DNA from: Alphaproteobacteria bacterium
Lineage (GTDB): Bacteria > Pseudomonadota > Alphaproteobacteria > Bin95
Reading direction: 5' to 3'
Assembly (NCBI GenBank): GCA_022827685.1
Contig: JAJEIH010000144.1
Coordinates: 1-64,000, forward strand
DNA: 64,000 nt
Under the pieces are notes generated by a model that saw only the letters and a list, made by a program, of their open reading frames with translations, ran no database searches and was not told the DNA's origin. Both the position numbers and the translations under genes were made by a program. Positions 9,019 to 17,994 of this stretch are shown in pieces; position 1 is the stretch's first letter; the number at the start of each line of letters is the position of its first letter.

Positions 9019-9060
9019 ATGAAGAGGACCGGCATGACGAATATCAAGGATATCCGAGCC
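9019..9060 (+). pseudogene. IS21-type IstA N-terminal fragment, copy 2
   Basis: The start MKRTGMTNIKDI is preceded by GGAGGCAGGGGGTCG and resembles both the coding and the leader sequence of the fragment at 6618. After about 12-14 codons the sequence diverges (RAPRARTPYS) with no further transposase similarity. The downstream stretch 9061-9354 contains open frames on both strands, but none with recognisable domains. Confidence 0.4.
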
Positions 9061-9354
9061 CCACGCGCCAGAACACCGTATAGCGTAGCGTGTAGCGCGT
9101 GTCTGGCGGCTCCACCACGTACTCCGACGCCGGACAGGGCCGCCCGCGGCGCCCGCACCGGGTCACCGTCTTCCAAAACGACCTTGTGAAGATGCCGCGC
9201 AAGCTCGCCGCCAAGGGCCGCCGGGCGCACATCACCGGCAAGCGGCGCACCCGGAAGTGTCAGGATCGCGACGGCAACGGCCGCTACACCGCCGGCCGTT
9301 CAATGCACTGAGCCGCCGGAAACACGCTGAGCGTGTCCATGGTGCCAGCCGCTT

Positions 9355-11952
9355 TTAGAACCGCCGACTGAAGCGAGCGACGATCGAGATATCTTGCTCG
9401 CTTCCCACATGTCCTGCATCGCGCGAGGCGATCGCGGCCATTTGCGCCCGCCCGCCTGCCCAGGGACGCGAGTACGCGACCTCCAGGTCGAGCTGGCGGC
9501 CCGAGGGCTCAAGGCTCAGATCCGCCTGCTCGAGTTTGACCCGTCCGTCGGGGCTTCGCCCGGATACCCATCGCAGTTGCGCCTGCCCCGCTTCGACGCG
9601 CAGCGGCTGCGACAGCCGGATCGCCAGCCGGTCGCCGCCTCGGGCGACATCCTGACCCACGACTCCGACCGCGAAGGCGCTGCTCCGAAGTCCCGATACT
9701 CCCCGCACGATGCCTTGGCGCCGGCTGCCCGTCCGATGCACACCGGCATGCACGCTCCCCAGCACCGTCCAGCTCCCGCTCAGACGACGGGACGCCGAGA
9801 GCCCCGTGAGGATTGTCCCCGTACCAAGCTCGCCGAAGGCGCCGTTGGGCCGACTCCCTAACACTCCGTTCGCTTCCGACATCCATCCCGCCTGCAATGA
9901 CAGGCCTAAATCGGCGAGCCCGCCGAAGCGGTATTCGGTGAGGATGCCTGTGATCCTATCGCCGCGCGCATCGTGTTGGCCGCCATACGGGGCCGTGGCT
10001 GCGAACGCCGCGGTCCGAAGGGACCCCGCGCCCAGGGACGATGCGAAACCGAGGCTGGTCCCGTTATGGGCGAAACCGAGAAAAGGATTGGCGAATGCGT
10101 CGGCGTCGGCGAACGTGCCCGGCGCGAGTTCTCCCGCTCCCAGGCCGAACTGCGAGGCCAGCCGGCTGCGGTATCCAAGCGCAAGCCGGCCGCCGCCGAA
10201 GTCCTGCGTGACCGACAGCGACGCGAGCGCAGCCGGGCTTCCCCTCCGTCCGGTCCCTCTCACGCCCATGCCTCCGACAGCGTGCTCCGCGAAGGCATAA
10301 CCCGGGCCGTCGCCGACGTCGGCGCCGTGTGCGGTCGGCACGACGTCGAGGCGCACCTGCAACCCATGCCCGTCCACCTCCCACGGCGTACCCCGGGGAT
10401 CGCGCCCCAACGCACTCAGGCGCTCGCTGAGCGAGGAACCGGAAAATCCCACCGGGCGAAGGTAGTCGCCAAGGCGCCGGAAGAACGGCGCGTCGAGTTC
10501 ATCGAAGCTTGCCACATGCGCCGAAGCAAGTCCGCGTACGAACGAATCCCCGAAGGCCGGGCCCAGATGCAGGGCGCTCTGCTCCTCCGGTGACGACGAG
10601 CCGGGGAGCGAGAGGCCGGTCAGCATCCGTCTTTCTCCCACCGGCCGGGTCGCTGCGTCGAGGTCCAGGAAGCCCTGTCCGTAGACGTCGGCGTCCGCAT
10701 ACACACCCGTCCTGTCCGCCGTGGCGAGAATGCGTTCCACGATCTCGTCATTGCCGAGCTGGTTGCGAAAATGCTGGGCGAGCAGGCCGATCCCGCCCGT
10801 TACGAACGGGGCCGCGGAGGAGGTGCCGGCCTCTTCAAGCGTGATGAAACACGGCGATGCGCCCGCGTCGCAGTGGAAACGCGGCGCCGTGCTCGTGATG
10901 TCCACGCCGGGTGCCGCCAGACAGAACTCCTTGGCGATCCCGCAGCGGTTGGAGAACTCGGCGATCGTGCCTTGCGGGTTCGTCGCCACAATCGCCAGCG
11001 AATGGCCTCGCAGCTCCGGGATCCGCACCGGAAGCCCAGGCAGGATCTCGACCGAGCTTGCCGATACCGGCGATCCGTCCGGTCCTGTCTCGCCGTGGGC
11101 GTTGCCGGCTGCCCACACATAGACCGTTCGCTCGCCGGCTGCTGTACGGGCCTGCGCCATTGCCTCGATGACGTTGGGAAGGCGTTCCCGCAGCTCCTGC
11201 GCGCCGTAGTCCTCGATATTGCCGGGAAGACCGAAGCTGCAGTTGACGGCCGTCACCCGGCCGTTCAGCCGGGCGAAGGCGATCCCGGTATCTCGCTCGA
11301 GTTCCCTCTCAATTGTCGCTTCGGCACCGAGGACCCGCGCCTGGAGCTCCTCGATCTGTTCGGGCGTGGGAGCCTCCGGGTACTCCGCCACAATCTCGTC
11401 GATGACCTCCTCAAGGTCGCGCGGTCCCACCCCCACCGATATGACCCTGGCGTCGAAAGCCACTCCGTGAATGGCCGACCCGCCTGGCGCGCCCAATTCC
11501 GGACTTTGTTGCCGAGCAGCGGCCATGATCCCCGCGACCAGTGTTCCATGTCCCAGCGCGCTGACGCACGCGCCGTCGGGGCCGACCTCGTCGCAGGTGG
11601 TGAAATCGGGGTCGTAGTCGCCGACGTAGCTCGCTTCGAGCTTGCCTCCGAACTTGGGGTGATCGGGATCGACACCGCTGTCGACGATCCCGAGCGTCAC
11701 TCCCTCGCCGGTCGCACCGCGGGCGTAGGCGTAGTGCGCCTTGACGCGGGCGAGCCCATGCTGGTTGCGGAACTCCTCGTGCCCGGCATATTCCTCGCGT
11801 CGTTGCTCTTCGGTCTTGGGATCGAGGGTCCCGTCGACCGGGCGCACCGTCCCATCAGTGCCGCAACTCGCAAGCGCCAGTGCGAGAACCAGGGCTCCCG
11901 CCGCTCGGCGGGCTCGCCGTTTCGAAGCTGCGTGTTCCGTTGTGCGCTGCAT
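9355..11952 (-). CDS. lipoprotein subtilisin-family autotransporter protease (NalP/SphB1-like)
   Basis: 865 residues from ATG 11952, chosen because GGAG lies 9 nt upstream; earlier in-frame starts reach 12078. Lipobox LASC gives Cys30. Peptidase S8 domain: catalytic Asp91 in GIVDSGVDPDHP, His135 in GHGTLVAG, Ser378 in GTSSAAPFVTGG, with a helical insertion after the His block. From about residue 590 to the end the sequence alternates as in an outer-membrane barrel and ends SIVARFSRRF with a C-terminal Phe, as in type V autotransporters. The expected location is the outer membrane with the protease facing out. Known relatives NalP and SphB1 are also lipidated and process other surface proteins. 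TbpB-like lipoproteins are encoded nearby, so they are candidate substrates; this is inference. The gene has its own 327-nt upstream region. Confidence 0.88.
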   Translation of the reverse strand: MQRTTEHAASKRRARRAAGALVLALALASCGTDGTVRPVDGTLDPKTEEQRREEYAGHEEFRNQHGLARVKAHYAYARGATGEGVTLGIVDSGVDPDHPKFGGKLEASYVGDYDPDFTTCDEVGPDGACVSALGHGTLVAGIMAAARQQSPELGAPGGSAIHGVAFDARVISVGVGPRDLEEVIDEIVAEYPEAPTPEQIEELQARVLGAEATIERELERDTGIAFARLNGRVTAVNCSFGLPGNIEDYGAQELRERLPNVIEAMAQARTAAGERTVYVWAAGNAHGETGPDGSPVSASSVEILPGLPVRIPELRGHSLAIVATNPQGTIAEFSNRCGIAKEFCLAAPGVDITSTAPRFHCDAGASPCFITLEEAGTSSAAPFVTGGIGLLAQHFRNQLGNDEIVERILATADRTGVYADADVYGQGFLDLDAATRPVGERRMLTGLSLPGSSSPEEQSALHLGPAFGDSFVRGLASAHVASFDELDAPFFRRLGDYLRPVGFSGSSLSERLSALGRDPRGTPWEVDGHGLQVRLDVVPTAHGADVGDGPGYAFAEHAVGGMGVRGTGRRGSPAALASLSVTQDFGGGRLALGYRSRLASQFGLGAGELAPGTFADADAFANPFLGFAHNGTSLGFASSLGAGSLRTAAFAATAPYGGQHDARGDRITGILTEYRFGGLADLGLSLQAGWMSEANGVLGSRPNGAFGELGTGTILTGLSASRRLSGSWTVLGSVHAGVHRTGSRRQGIVRGVSGLRSSAFAVGVVGQDVARGGDRLAIRLSQPLRVEAGQAQLRWVSGRSPDGRVKLEQADLSLEPSGRQLDLEVAYSRPWAGGRAQMAAIASRDAGHVGSEQDISIVARFSRRF

Positions 11953-12121
11953 AAGTGCCATCTCCGGTTCTCTGGTTGTTTCGGGTTTGGTTTCAGGCAT
12001 CCGTGGCCCGGCGGCCCCGTCCGGGTAGCCCGGCTCTGTACCGGGCGGACAGCATGGGTTCCCGTGTTCCGATGACAAACCTCAGACCCTTAGGCGGCAC
12101 GCTATACCCCTTGCGGCTCGG

Positions 12122-12152
12122 GGGCACGGGATAGAAGGGTTGATCCGTGCCC
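12122..12152. repeat. 8-bp inverted repeat between protease and integrase genes
   Basis: GGGCACGG (12122-12129) and CCGTGCCC (12145-12152) are perfect inverse copies separated by 15 nt. The site is 170 nt upstream of the protease start and 128 nt downstream of the integrase stop. It could be a terminator for the integrase pair or an operator for the protease; there is no U-run in either direction to decide. Nothing else is seen in 11953-12279. Confidence 0.3.
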
Positions 12153-12279
12153 GAGCGCGCGAAGCGCTCTCGCCAGTTGGCAAAAACGAAACCAACCGGA
12201 TCGGTCCGCAGTCCCCTCCGCCCCGTCGGGCCGCCGGCAGCGTGTCCTGAGTTACACCCGGAAGCGCCTTTCCGTCCCG

Positions 12280-13425
12280 TTAGAGGCCCAAAGCGGTTCC
12301 GATCGCCTGACCGACCCTCTCTGCTGCCGCTTCGACCTCGCGGTCTCCGACATGCGCGTAGCGCATGGTCATATGGACAGTACTATGCCCGAGCAGGCGG
12401 GCGACGACCGGCAGGGAAACCCCGTTCAGGACCGCCTGGCTCGCCACCGTATGGCGCAGGTCGTGAAGGCGGACTTCCTCAATGCCGGCCTCGCGGCGCA
12501 CTGCATACCAGAGGGGAAGCCCGATATGCTGGTGCCGGGATGGATCCTTTACGGACGGGAAAACCCAGGGACTGTCCGTTTGGGCCATACGGTGCCCGAT
12601 GATGTCCCGCGCCGGGACATTCAGCGTGACCGTCTTCGGTCCGGTCTTGCTGTCCTTGAGTTCCAGCCGGTCGTCTCCCACCTCTTCCCGGCTGAGTTTG
12701 ACGATCTCGCTCTTTCGGCAGCCGGTCAGCAGCAGCAGACGGATAATGTCGGCCTGCTGCGCCTGAGAGCGGGAGCCTTCGCTGTAGCGGTCTAGCACCC
12801 GGTGGAGGCGATCGATTTCCTCGCGGGAAAGAAACCGCGTGAACTTCCTGCCGGGATTGAGCCTAATGCCGCGCGCCGGGTTAGCCTCGATATGGCCGTG
12901 GGCGATGGCGTGATTGAAGATCTGGCGCACCAGTTCCAGCCCCTTGTTGGCGCCGCCGGGTGAGGTGCTGCTGTATTTCTCGAACCATCTCAGGACCTCG
13001 ATACGCCGGATGCGGTCGATACGCCGGGACCCGAAGGCCGGAAGCAACCGGTTTTTCAGGAGACCTCGGAACATGCGCTGCGTCGAGGGCTTGCAGCGGT
13101 CGAAGCAGGCCGTCTTCCAGGTGCCGGCGATGAAATCGCGGAAAAGCGGCACTGCCTCGCAAGCGCGATCGTCCGTGTCAACGGTCCCGGTCGCCGCCGC
13201 GAGACAGGCGCGGCGCACCTCTTCCACCCCGCGAAGCATTGCGGGACCGAAGGATGTCTTGCACACGCCCTGGTCCGTCTTGCGGTAATACACCCATGTT
13301 CGGCTGCCGGAGGGCCGGACCCTCACGCCGAGGCCGGCCACCTTGACGTCCCAGACGGTGTATTCGCGCGCCTCCGCCCGGAGCCTCGCGATGCCGGCGT
13401 CGGTCAGTCTCTTGCGTCTCGCCAT
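12280..13425 (-). CDS. tyrosine recombinase (integrase), second of a tandem pair
   Basis: 381 residues. N-terminal arm-type binding region with the KVAGLGVRVRPSG block common in genomic-island integrases, a SAM-like core-binding domain at about 100-200, and a catalytic domain with Arg in TGCRKSEI, the HDLRH motif, LLGHS and the nucleophile Tyr in MTMRYAHV, so all key residues are present. ATG 13425 has GGAAAGG upstream. It begins 3 nt after the stop of the integrase at 13429, so the two are co-transcribed. Expected to insert or excise the left island or a part of it. Related to but clearly different from its neighbour in sequence. Confidence 0.9.
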   Translation of the reverse strand: MARRKRLTDAGIARLRAEAREYTVWDVKVAGLGVRVRPSGSRTWVYYRKTDQGVCKTSFGPAMLRGVEEVRRACLAAATGTVDTDDRACEAVPLFRDFIAGTWKTACFDRCKPSTQRMFRGLLKNRLLPAFGSRRIDRIRRIEVLRWFEKYSSTSPGGANKGLELVRQIFNHAIAHGHIEANPARGIRLNPGRKFTRFLSREEIDRLHRVLDRYSEGSRSQAQQADIIRLLLLTGCRKSEIVKLSREEVGDDRLELKDSKTGPKTVTLNVPARDIIGHRMAQTDSPWVFPSVKDPSRHQHIGLPLWYAVRREAGIEEVRLHDLRHTVASQAVLNGVSLPVVARLLGHSTVHMTMRYAHVGDREVEAAAERVGQAIGTALGL

Positions 13426-13428
13426 CGG

Positions 13429-14550
13429 TTACGCCTTTCCGAGAATGGCGCCCAGATCGTTGGCCGCCTTTCGGACCGCGTCGTCGGAAAGGTGGGCGTA
13501 TTTGAGCGTCGTCTCCGGCCTGCTGTGTCCGAGCAGCCGTCCCGTGGTCGTGATGCTCTCGCCCTGCATGATGGCCATGCTGGCGTATGTGTGACGGAGG
13601 TCATGAAGGCGGACGTCGGCGATACCGGCCTCCTCCCGGACCCGATGCCAGAAGGTGTCCGGGACCGAGGAAGATACCGGCCCGCTTGTCAGCGGCGACG
13701 GAAAGACCCATCGCCCCTTGCGGGGAATCCGATCCAGAATCGTGCGCGCGGGCAAGGATAGCCAGACGGTTCGGGGTCCCGTTTTGCTGTCGCGCAGGAA
13801 CAGGTGCCCTTCCCTGTAGTCGGACCAGCAGATCGTCCTGACTTCATCCTTGCGGCATCCGGTCAGTAGAAGCAGGCGGATGAACGCCACCTCGCCCGGC
13901 TTGTCTTTTTCGTAATCGTCGAGAACCAGCGCGACGCGGCCGAGTTCCTGCATGGAGAGAAACCGCTCACGTCCCCTGCGCCGGTAACGGCGGATGCCGA
14001 CGCACGGATTGCTGTCTTCCTGACGATAGCCGTAAACCTCGGCCTGGCGCATGATGACGGACAGGATCGGCGCCGACCGGTCCGCCGCCACCGGCGTTGC
14101 GCGAATGGACGCGAACCAGCGCTGCACATCGTCGCGCGTGATGTCGGCGATATTCCGTTCGCCGAACCATGGGAGGATATGGCTTCGGAGGTAGCCCCGG
14201 TTGACCCTCATTGTCCGGGGTTTCCAGTTCCGCCCGTAGTGTTCGAACACTTCCCGGGCGACGGCTTCGAAGAGCCGCTCTTCAGGCAGAGCAGGCGCGT
14301 CGTCGCTACGAAGCCCGGCAAGGAAGGCCACGGCGCGCTGACGGGCCTCGTCAAGGCGCATGCCGCCGGCATCGCCGATCGTCTTCCAGATACGGTGGCT
14401 TTCATGCTGGCTGTGAACGAAGAAACGCTTGTTGCCCGAAGGCAGGACACGGACGCCGAAGCCCTTCAGCCCGGTATCGCGAACATCGTATGGCGACTTG
14501 CGGGACTGAAGGGCCTCGATCCGGCTCTCGGTAAGGCGAAGATGGGGCAC
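13429..14550 (-). CDS. tyrosine recombinase (integrase), first of a tandem pair
   Basis: 373 residues from a GTG at 14550, preceded by a perfect AGGAGG seven bases upstream; a longer start at 14610 lacks such a site. The layout matches the other integrase: GLKGFGVRVLPSG near the N-terminus, core-binding domain, then Arg in TGCRKDEV, HDLRH, LLGHS and Tyr in LKYAHL. It sits at the right border of the island and is read leftward into it, as usual for island integrases beside their attachment site. Two different complete recombinases in one operon suggest either cooperative action, as in multi-recombinase elements, or a second acquisition. Confidence 0.9.
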   Translation of the reverse strand: MPHLRLTESRIEALQSRKSPYDVRDTGLKGFGVRVLPSGNKRFFVHSQHESHRIWKTIGDAGGMRLDEARQRAVAFLAGLRSDDAPALPEERLFEAVAREVFEHYGRNWKPRTMRVNRGYLRSHILPWFGERNIADITRDDVQRWFASIRATPVAADRSAPILSVIMRQAEVYGYRQEDSNPCVGIRRYRRRGRERFLSMQELGRVALVLDDYEKDKPGEVAFIRLLLLTGCRKDEVRTICWSDYREGHLFLRDSKTGPRTVWLSLPARTILDRIPRKGRWVFPSPLTSGPVSSSVPDTFWHRVREEAGIADVRLHDLRHTYASMAIMQGESITTTGRLLGHSRPETTLKYAHLSDDAVRKAANDLGAILGKA

Positions 14551-14599
14551 GGGTTTTCCTCCTGCGTTCGTTTGCAGGCGGGGGAAAAAGCGGTTGCAT

Positions 14600-14690
14600 T
14601 TACACCCCAAACCTACTATTGAACGAAGAAAAAACTACGCTATATCAATATGTTAGCACCATCGGTGCGCGGGGTGGTGTGCGAGGCCAT
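14600..14690. other. probable island-chromosome junction (attachment region)
   Basis: Within about 90 nt the sequence passes from the leader of the integrase gene, through an A+T-rich stretch (GAACGAAGAAAAAACTACGC, then TATATCAATATG), to the interior of a CoA-transferase coding sequence whose first third is missing. A small hairpin GCACC-ATC-GGTGC lies at about 14655-14667. I could not find a matching direct repeat inside the window; the left junction is presumably outside it. Confidence 0.45.
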
Positions 14691-15477
14691 GAGCGGGTTG
14701 CGCGACCTCACCGGCGAGCCCGATGCGCCGCCGCCGCGTATGAACACCTCGCTCACCGACTATATCGCCGGGCTCTACGCGGCCTTCGGCGCCATGATGG
14801 CCCTGCAGGAGCGCGCCCGCACCGGCAGCGGGCAGGTGGTGGATGCGGCGCTCCATGAAGGGGCGTTCACCTTCATGGAGCCGCATGTGCCGGCCTTCGA
14901 CAAGCTCGGCGCCGTCGCCGCCCGGGCCGGCCACCGCCTGCCCGGCAACACTCCCAACTCGCTCTACGAGACGCGGGACGGCCGCCATGTCGTCATCGCC
15001 GCGGCGGCCGACGCCGTCTGGCGGCGGCTCGCACATGCGATGGGCCGTCCCGGACTCGGGCCCGACCCGCGCTTCGCCACGGCCCGGGACCGCGCGGCGA
15101 ACGCCGATGCCTGCGAGGAACTGGTGGCCGGCTGGGCGGCGACGCTCGACCTCGACGCCCTGCTGGCGGCGCTGGAGGCCGGGGGCGTGCCGGCGGCCCC
15201 GATCTACAATGTGGCCGACATCTTCTCCGATCCCCACTACCGGGCGCGGGACATGCTGGCGGAGGCCCCCGATCCGGAATGGGGGAGCGTGACCGTCACG
15301 GGCGTGGCGCCGAAGCTCTCGGCCACGCCGGGCCGCATCCGCTGGGCCGGCCGCGAGACGGGCGTCGACACGGTGTCCGTGCTGCAGGGCGAACTGGGCC
15401 TGGACGATGAGGAAATCGGCAGCCTTGCGGCCGACGGCGTCGTGGCGGGCGCGGGCCTCCCGCAGGCGAAGCGGTAG
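14650..15477 (+). pseudogene. CaiB/BaiF-family CoA-transferase, 5' truncated
   Basis: 275 codons remain of a family that is usually about 400 residues. The preserved part starts inside the family motif EAMSGLRDLTGEPD and runs through DYIAGLYAAFGAMMAL, GSGQVVDAALHEGAF, GNTPNSLYETRDGRHV and the C-terminal domain to a normal end. The N-terminal region, which carries the CoA-binding fold half and the catalytic Asp of the family, is missing and replaced by the integrase border. No ribosome binding site precedes the first in-frame ATG, so it is probably inactive. The break marks where the island entered the gene, or a rearrangement there. Confidence 0.8.
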
Positions 15478-15502
15478 CCTGTACCCCGTGTCCAGCCCAC
15501 AA

Positions 15503-15609
15503 TCGTCGCCCCGGCCGGAGCGAAGCGGAGAGCCGGGGTCCGTCTCCCGCTATTCCTGCCGTACCCGGACGATCGAGGCTGGGCCCCGGATCGGGGTCCG
15601 GGGCGACGA
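15503..15609. repeat. palindromic REP-like intergenic element
   Basis: TCGTCGCCCCGG at 15503-15514 is exactly inverted at 15598-15609 (CCGGGGCGACGA). Between them lie GCCGGAGCGAAGCGGAGAGC and a second hairpin, GGCCCCGGATCGGGGTCC. This organisation resembles the dispersed palindromic repeats common in alphaproteobacterial intergenic DNA. Only one copy was noticed in the window. It occupies the gap between the CoA-transferase remnant and the DnaJ-like gene. Confidence 0.5.
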
Positions 15610-15763
15610 ACCCGAGGTGCGGCCGGGTCGATTTCCGCTCTGTTTCCCGATAAATCGCGGCGGCCTTTTCCCGATCCAGGTCCCCGTCGCGTCCTTCGCC
15701 GGCCTGTCTTCCTCTCCGGCGAGAGGATAGTCTGGCGCGGACCGGGACGAGCAGGAGCGGCCT

Positions 15764-16546
15764 ATGGCGATATTCGGCAAGATCCTGGGCGGGGTGCTGG
15801 GCTTCGCGGTCGGCGGGCCGCTCGGCGCGCTGCTCGGCGCGGCCGCCGGCCACGGCCTGATCGACCGGAGCCGGGGCCGCGCAGCCCTGGAAGGCAACGG
15901 GGCGGACGAGGAACAGGCCGGCGTCATGTTCGCGCTCGGCGTCATCGCGCTTTCCGCCAAGGTCGCGAAAGCCGACGGCACGGTCACGCGCGACGAAATC
16001 CGGACCTTCCAGCGCATCTTCCCGTTCGACCCCGGCGAACGGTCCCGAATCGCCGACCTCTACAACGAGGCGCGGCGGAGCACGGACGGGTTCGAGGCCT
16101 ATGCCGAACAGGTGCGCGGCGCGCTCGCGGCCAAGCCCGAATTGCTGGCCGAAGTGGTGGATGCGCTCTACGCCATCGCCGCGGCGGACGGGGAGCTGCA
16201 CCCGACGGAAGAGGGCATGATCTCCCGTATCGGCGCGATCTTCGGCCTCGGAGACTACGAGATGGCCTCGCTCCGCGCCCGCCATGCCGCCGGCCCGGGG
16301 GCAGGGGCGGGCGCCGCAGGCGGCGGGGGCGGGGGTGCTGCGGACGCCTATGCGGTGCTCGGGGTGGAGCCGGGCGTTTCCGACGACGAGTTGCGCGCCG
16401 CGCACCGCAAGCTGGTGCTGACCTACCACCCCGACAAGCTGGCCTCGAAGGGCCTGCCGGAGGAGTTCATGGAACTCGCCAACGACCGGCTCGCCGCCAT
16501 CAACGCCGCCTATGAAACCGTGACGAAGGAGCGCCGGGCGCGCTGA
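15764..16546 (+). CDS. DjlA-like co-chaperone (TerB-like domain plus J-domain)
   Basis: 260 residues. The first 30 residues are a glycine-rich hydrophobic segment (GVLGFAVGGPLGALLGAAAG), probably a membrane anchor. Residues about 45-180 match the TerB-like helical domain with the KADGTVTRDEI and AADGELHPTEE acidic loops. A Gly/Ala linker leads to a C-terminal J-domain with the HPD tripeptide in YHPDKLASKG. This order is that of DjlA, which stimulates DnaK ATPase at the membrane. Monocistronic by position, read away from the island. Confidence 0.88.
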   Translation: MAIFGKILGGVLGFAVGGPLGALLGAAAGHGLIDRSRGRAALEGNGADEEQAGVMFALGVIALSAKVAKADGTVTRDEIRTFQRIFPFDPGERSRIADLYNEARRSTDGFEAYAEQVRGALAAKPELLAEVVDALYAIAAADGELHPTEEGMISRIGAIFGLGDYEMASLRARHAAGPGAGAGAAGGGGGGAADAYAVLGVEPGVSDDELRAAHRKLVLTYHPDKLASKGLPEEFMELANDRLAAINAAYETVTKERRAR

Positions 16547-16674
16547 GGCGGGCGCTCCGGGGACAATCCCAAATTCGCTTTGTTTTTCCTGTCCGGTCTG
16601 GCAGGGTTGCCGCCTTGCACTGCCGTCGATCCGAGCGGAGCGCGATACTCGACATGTAACGGAGGAGGCTGCCG

Positions 16675-17931
16675 ATGACCCGTCTCAACAAACCGACCCG
16701 GCGCGATTTCATGAGAACCGCCGCCGCGGGAGCCGGCGCCGCCGCGTTTTCCTCCGTGTTCCCGGCCATCTCGGCCGATGCCGACGATGCGATCCTGGTC
16801 GGCGGCCTGCACGACCTCTCCGGCTTCATCGATTTCGCCGGCATCCCGATGAACCAGATCATGCTGATGGCCATCGAGGAGATCAACGCGCAGGGCGGCC
16901 TGCTCGGCCGCGAAGTCAAGGGCGTCGTTTACGATCCCCAGTCCAACATGTCGCTCTATTCGCAATATGCGACGCAGCTTGCGCTGAAGGACAAGGTCGC
17001 GGTCGTCATGGGGGGCATCACCAGCGCCAGCCGCGAGACCATCCGCCCGATCTTCCACCGCTTCAAGACGCTCTACTTCTACAACACGCTCTATGAAGGC
17101 GGCGTCTGCGACCGCAACGAGATCACGCTCGGCACCACGCCGGCGCAGACGGTCGAGCAGCTTGTGCCGCACACCATGAATCTGTGGGGCAAGAAGGTCT
17201 ATACCATCGCGGCGGACTACAATTACGGCCAGATCACCGCCGCTTGGGTGAAACGCTATGTCGAGCAGAACGGCGGCGAGGTGCTGTCCACCGACTTCTT
17301 CCCGCTCGACGTGACCAATTTCGGCCCGACGATCTCCAAGATCCAGGAAGCGAAGCCGGACATGGTGATGTCCGTGCTGGTCGGCACCGGCCATCTCGGC
17401 TTCTACAACCAGTGGGCCGCGGGCGGCATGAAGGACGAGATCCCGATCGCGTCCACGACCTTCGGCGCGGCGGGCGCGGAGATCGAGATCATCGCGCCGG
17501 AAGTCGCCAACGGCATCATCACCAGCTACGGCTACTATCCGCAGATCGACACGCCGCTGAACAATGCCTGGGTGGAGTCCGTCAAGAAGCGCTATCCCGA
17601 CGACACGCCCTTCCTGACGGAGCTGTCGGCATTTACCTGGGAAGGCATGATGATCTGGGCCGATGCGGTGCGGACCGCGGGCAGCCTCGACCGCATGGCG
17701 CTTATCGAGGTCATGGAATCGGGCAAGGAGTACGAGTTCCCGTCCGGCAAGGTCACCATCGACCGCAAGACCCACCACGCGATCCGGGACGTCTATGTGG
17801 CTGACCTCCAGGACAAGCAGTTCGTCATCAAGGAGAAGTTCTCCCAGGTCCAACCTGCCGATACCCAGACGGTCTGCGATCTCGAGAAGGACCCGAACGC
17901 CAACAAACACTACGAAATTTCGCTCAACTAG
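16675..17931 (+). CDS. ABC transporter periplasmic binding protein, urea/amide type
   Basis: 418 residues with a twin-arginine-like signal (TRRDFMRTAAAG), start supported by GGAGGAGG. The mature protein is a type I periplasmic binding protein of the AmiC/UrtA group (Peripla_BP_5): GGLHDLSGFIDFAGIPMNQ, AIEEINAQGGLLGREV, VVMGGITSASRETIRPI, TIAADYNYGQ and the FTWEGMMIWADAV helix. It is the first gene of a complete transporter operon followed by two amidases, so a short amide or urea-like ligand is the most economical guess; branched-chain amino acids are the alternative. Confidence 0.88.
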   Translation: MTRLNKPTRRDFMRTAAAGAGAAAFSSVFPAISADADDAILVGGLHDLSGFIDFAGIPMNQIMLMAIEEINAQGGLLGREVKGVVYDPQSNMSLYSQYATQLALKDKVAVVMGGITSASRETIRPIFHRFKTLYFYNTLYEGGVCDRNEITLGTTPAQTVEQLVPHTMNLWGKKVYTIAADYNYGQITAAWVKRYVEQNGGEVLSTDFFPLDVTNFGPTISKIQEAKPDMVMSVLVGTGHLGFYNQWAAGGMKDEIPIASTTFGAAGAEIEIIAPEVANGIITSYGYYPQIDTPLNNAWVESVKKRYPDDTPFLTELSAFTWEGMMIWADAVRTAGSLDRMALIEVMESGKEYEFPSGKVTIDRKTHHAIRDVYVADLQDKQFVIKEKFSQVQPADTQTVCDLEKDPNANKHYEISLN

Positions 17932-17994
17932 CAGGCGTTACCGACCGTCCGCCGCCTTGACCTGCGGGCCGGGGCGGCGGCGGCGGGGTCGTTC

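Noticed and set aside
9061-9354. short protein with basic text KMPRKLAAKGRRAHITGKRR on the plus strand
   Set aside because: It has no ribosome site, no recognisable family and lies in insertion-sequence debris with competing open frames on the other strand.
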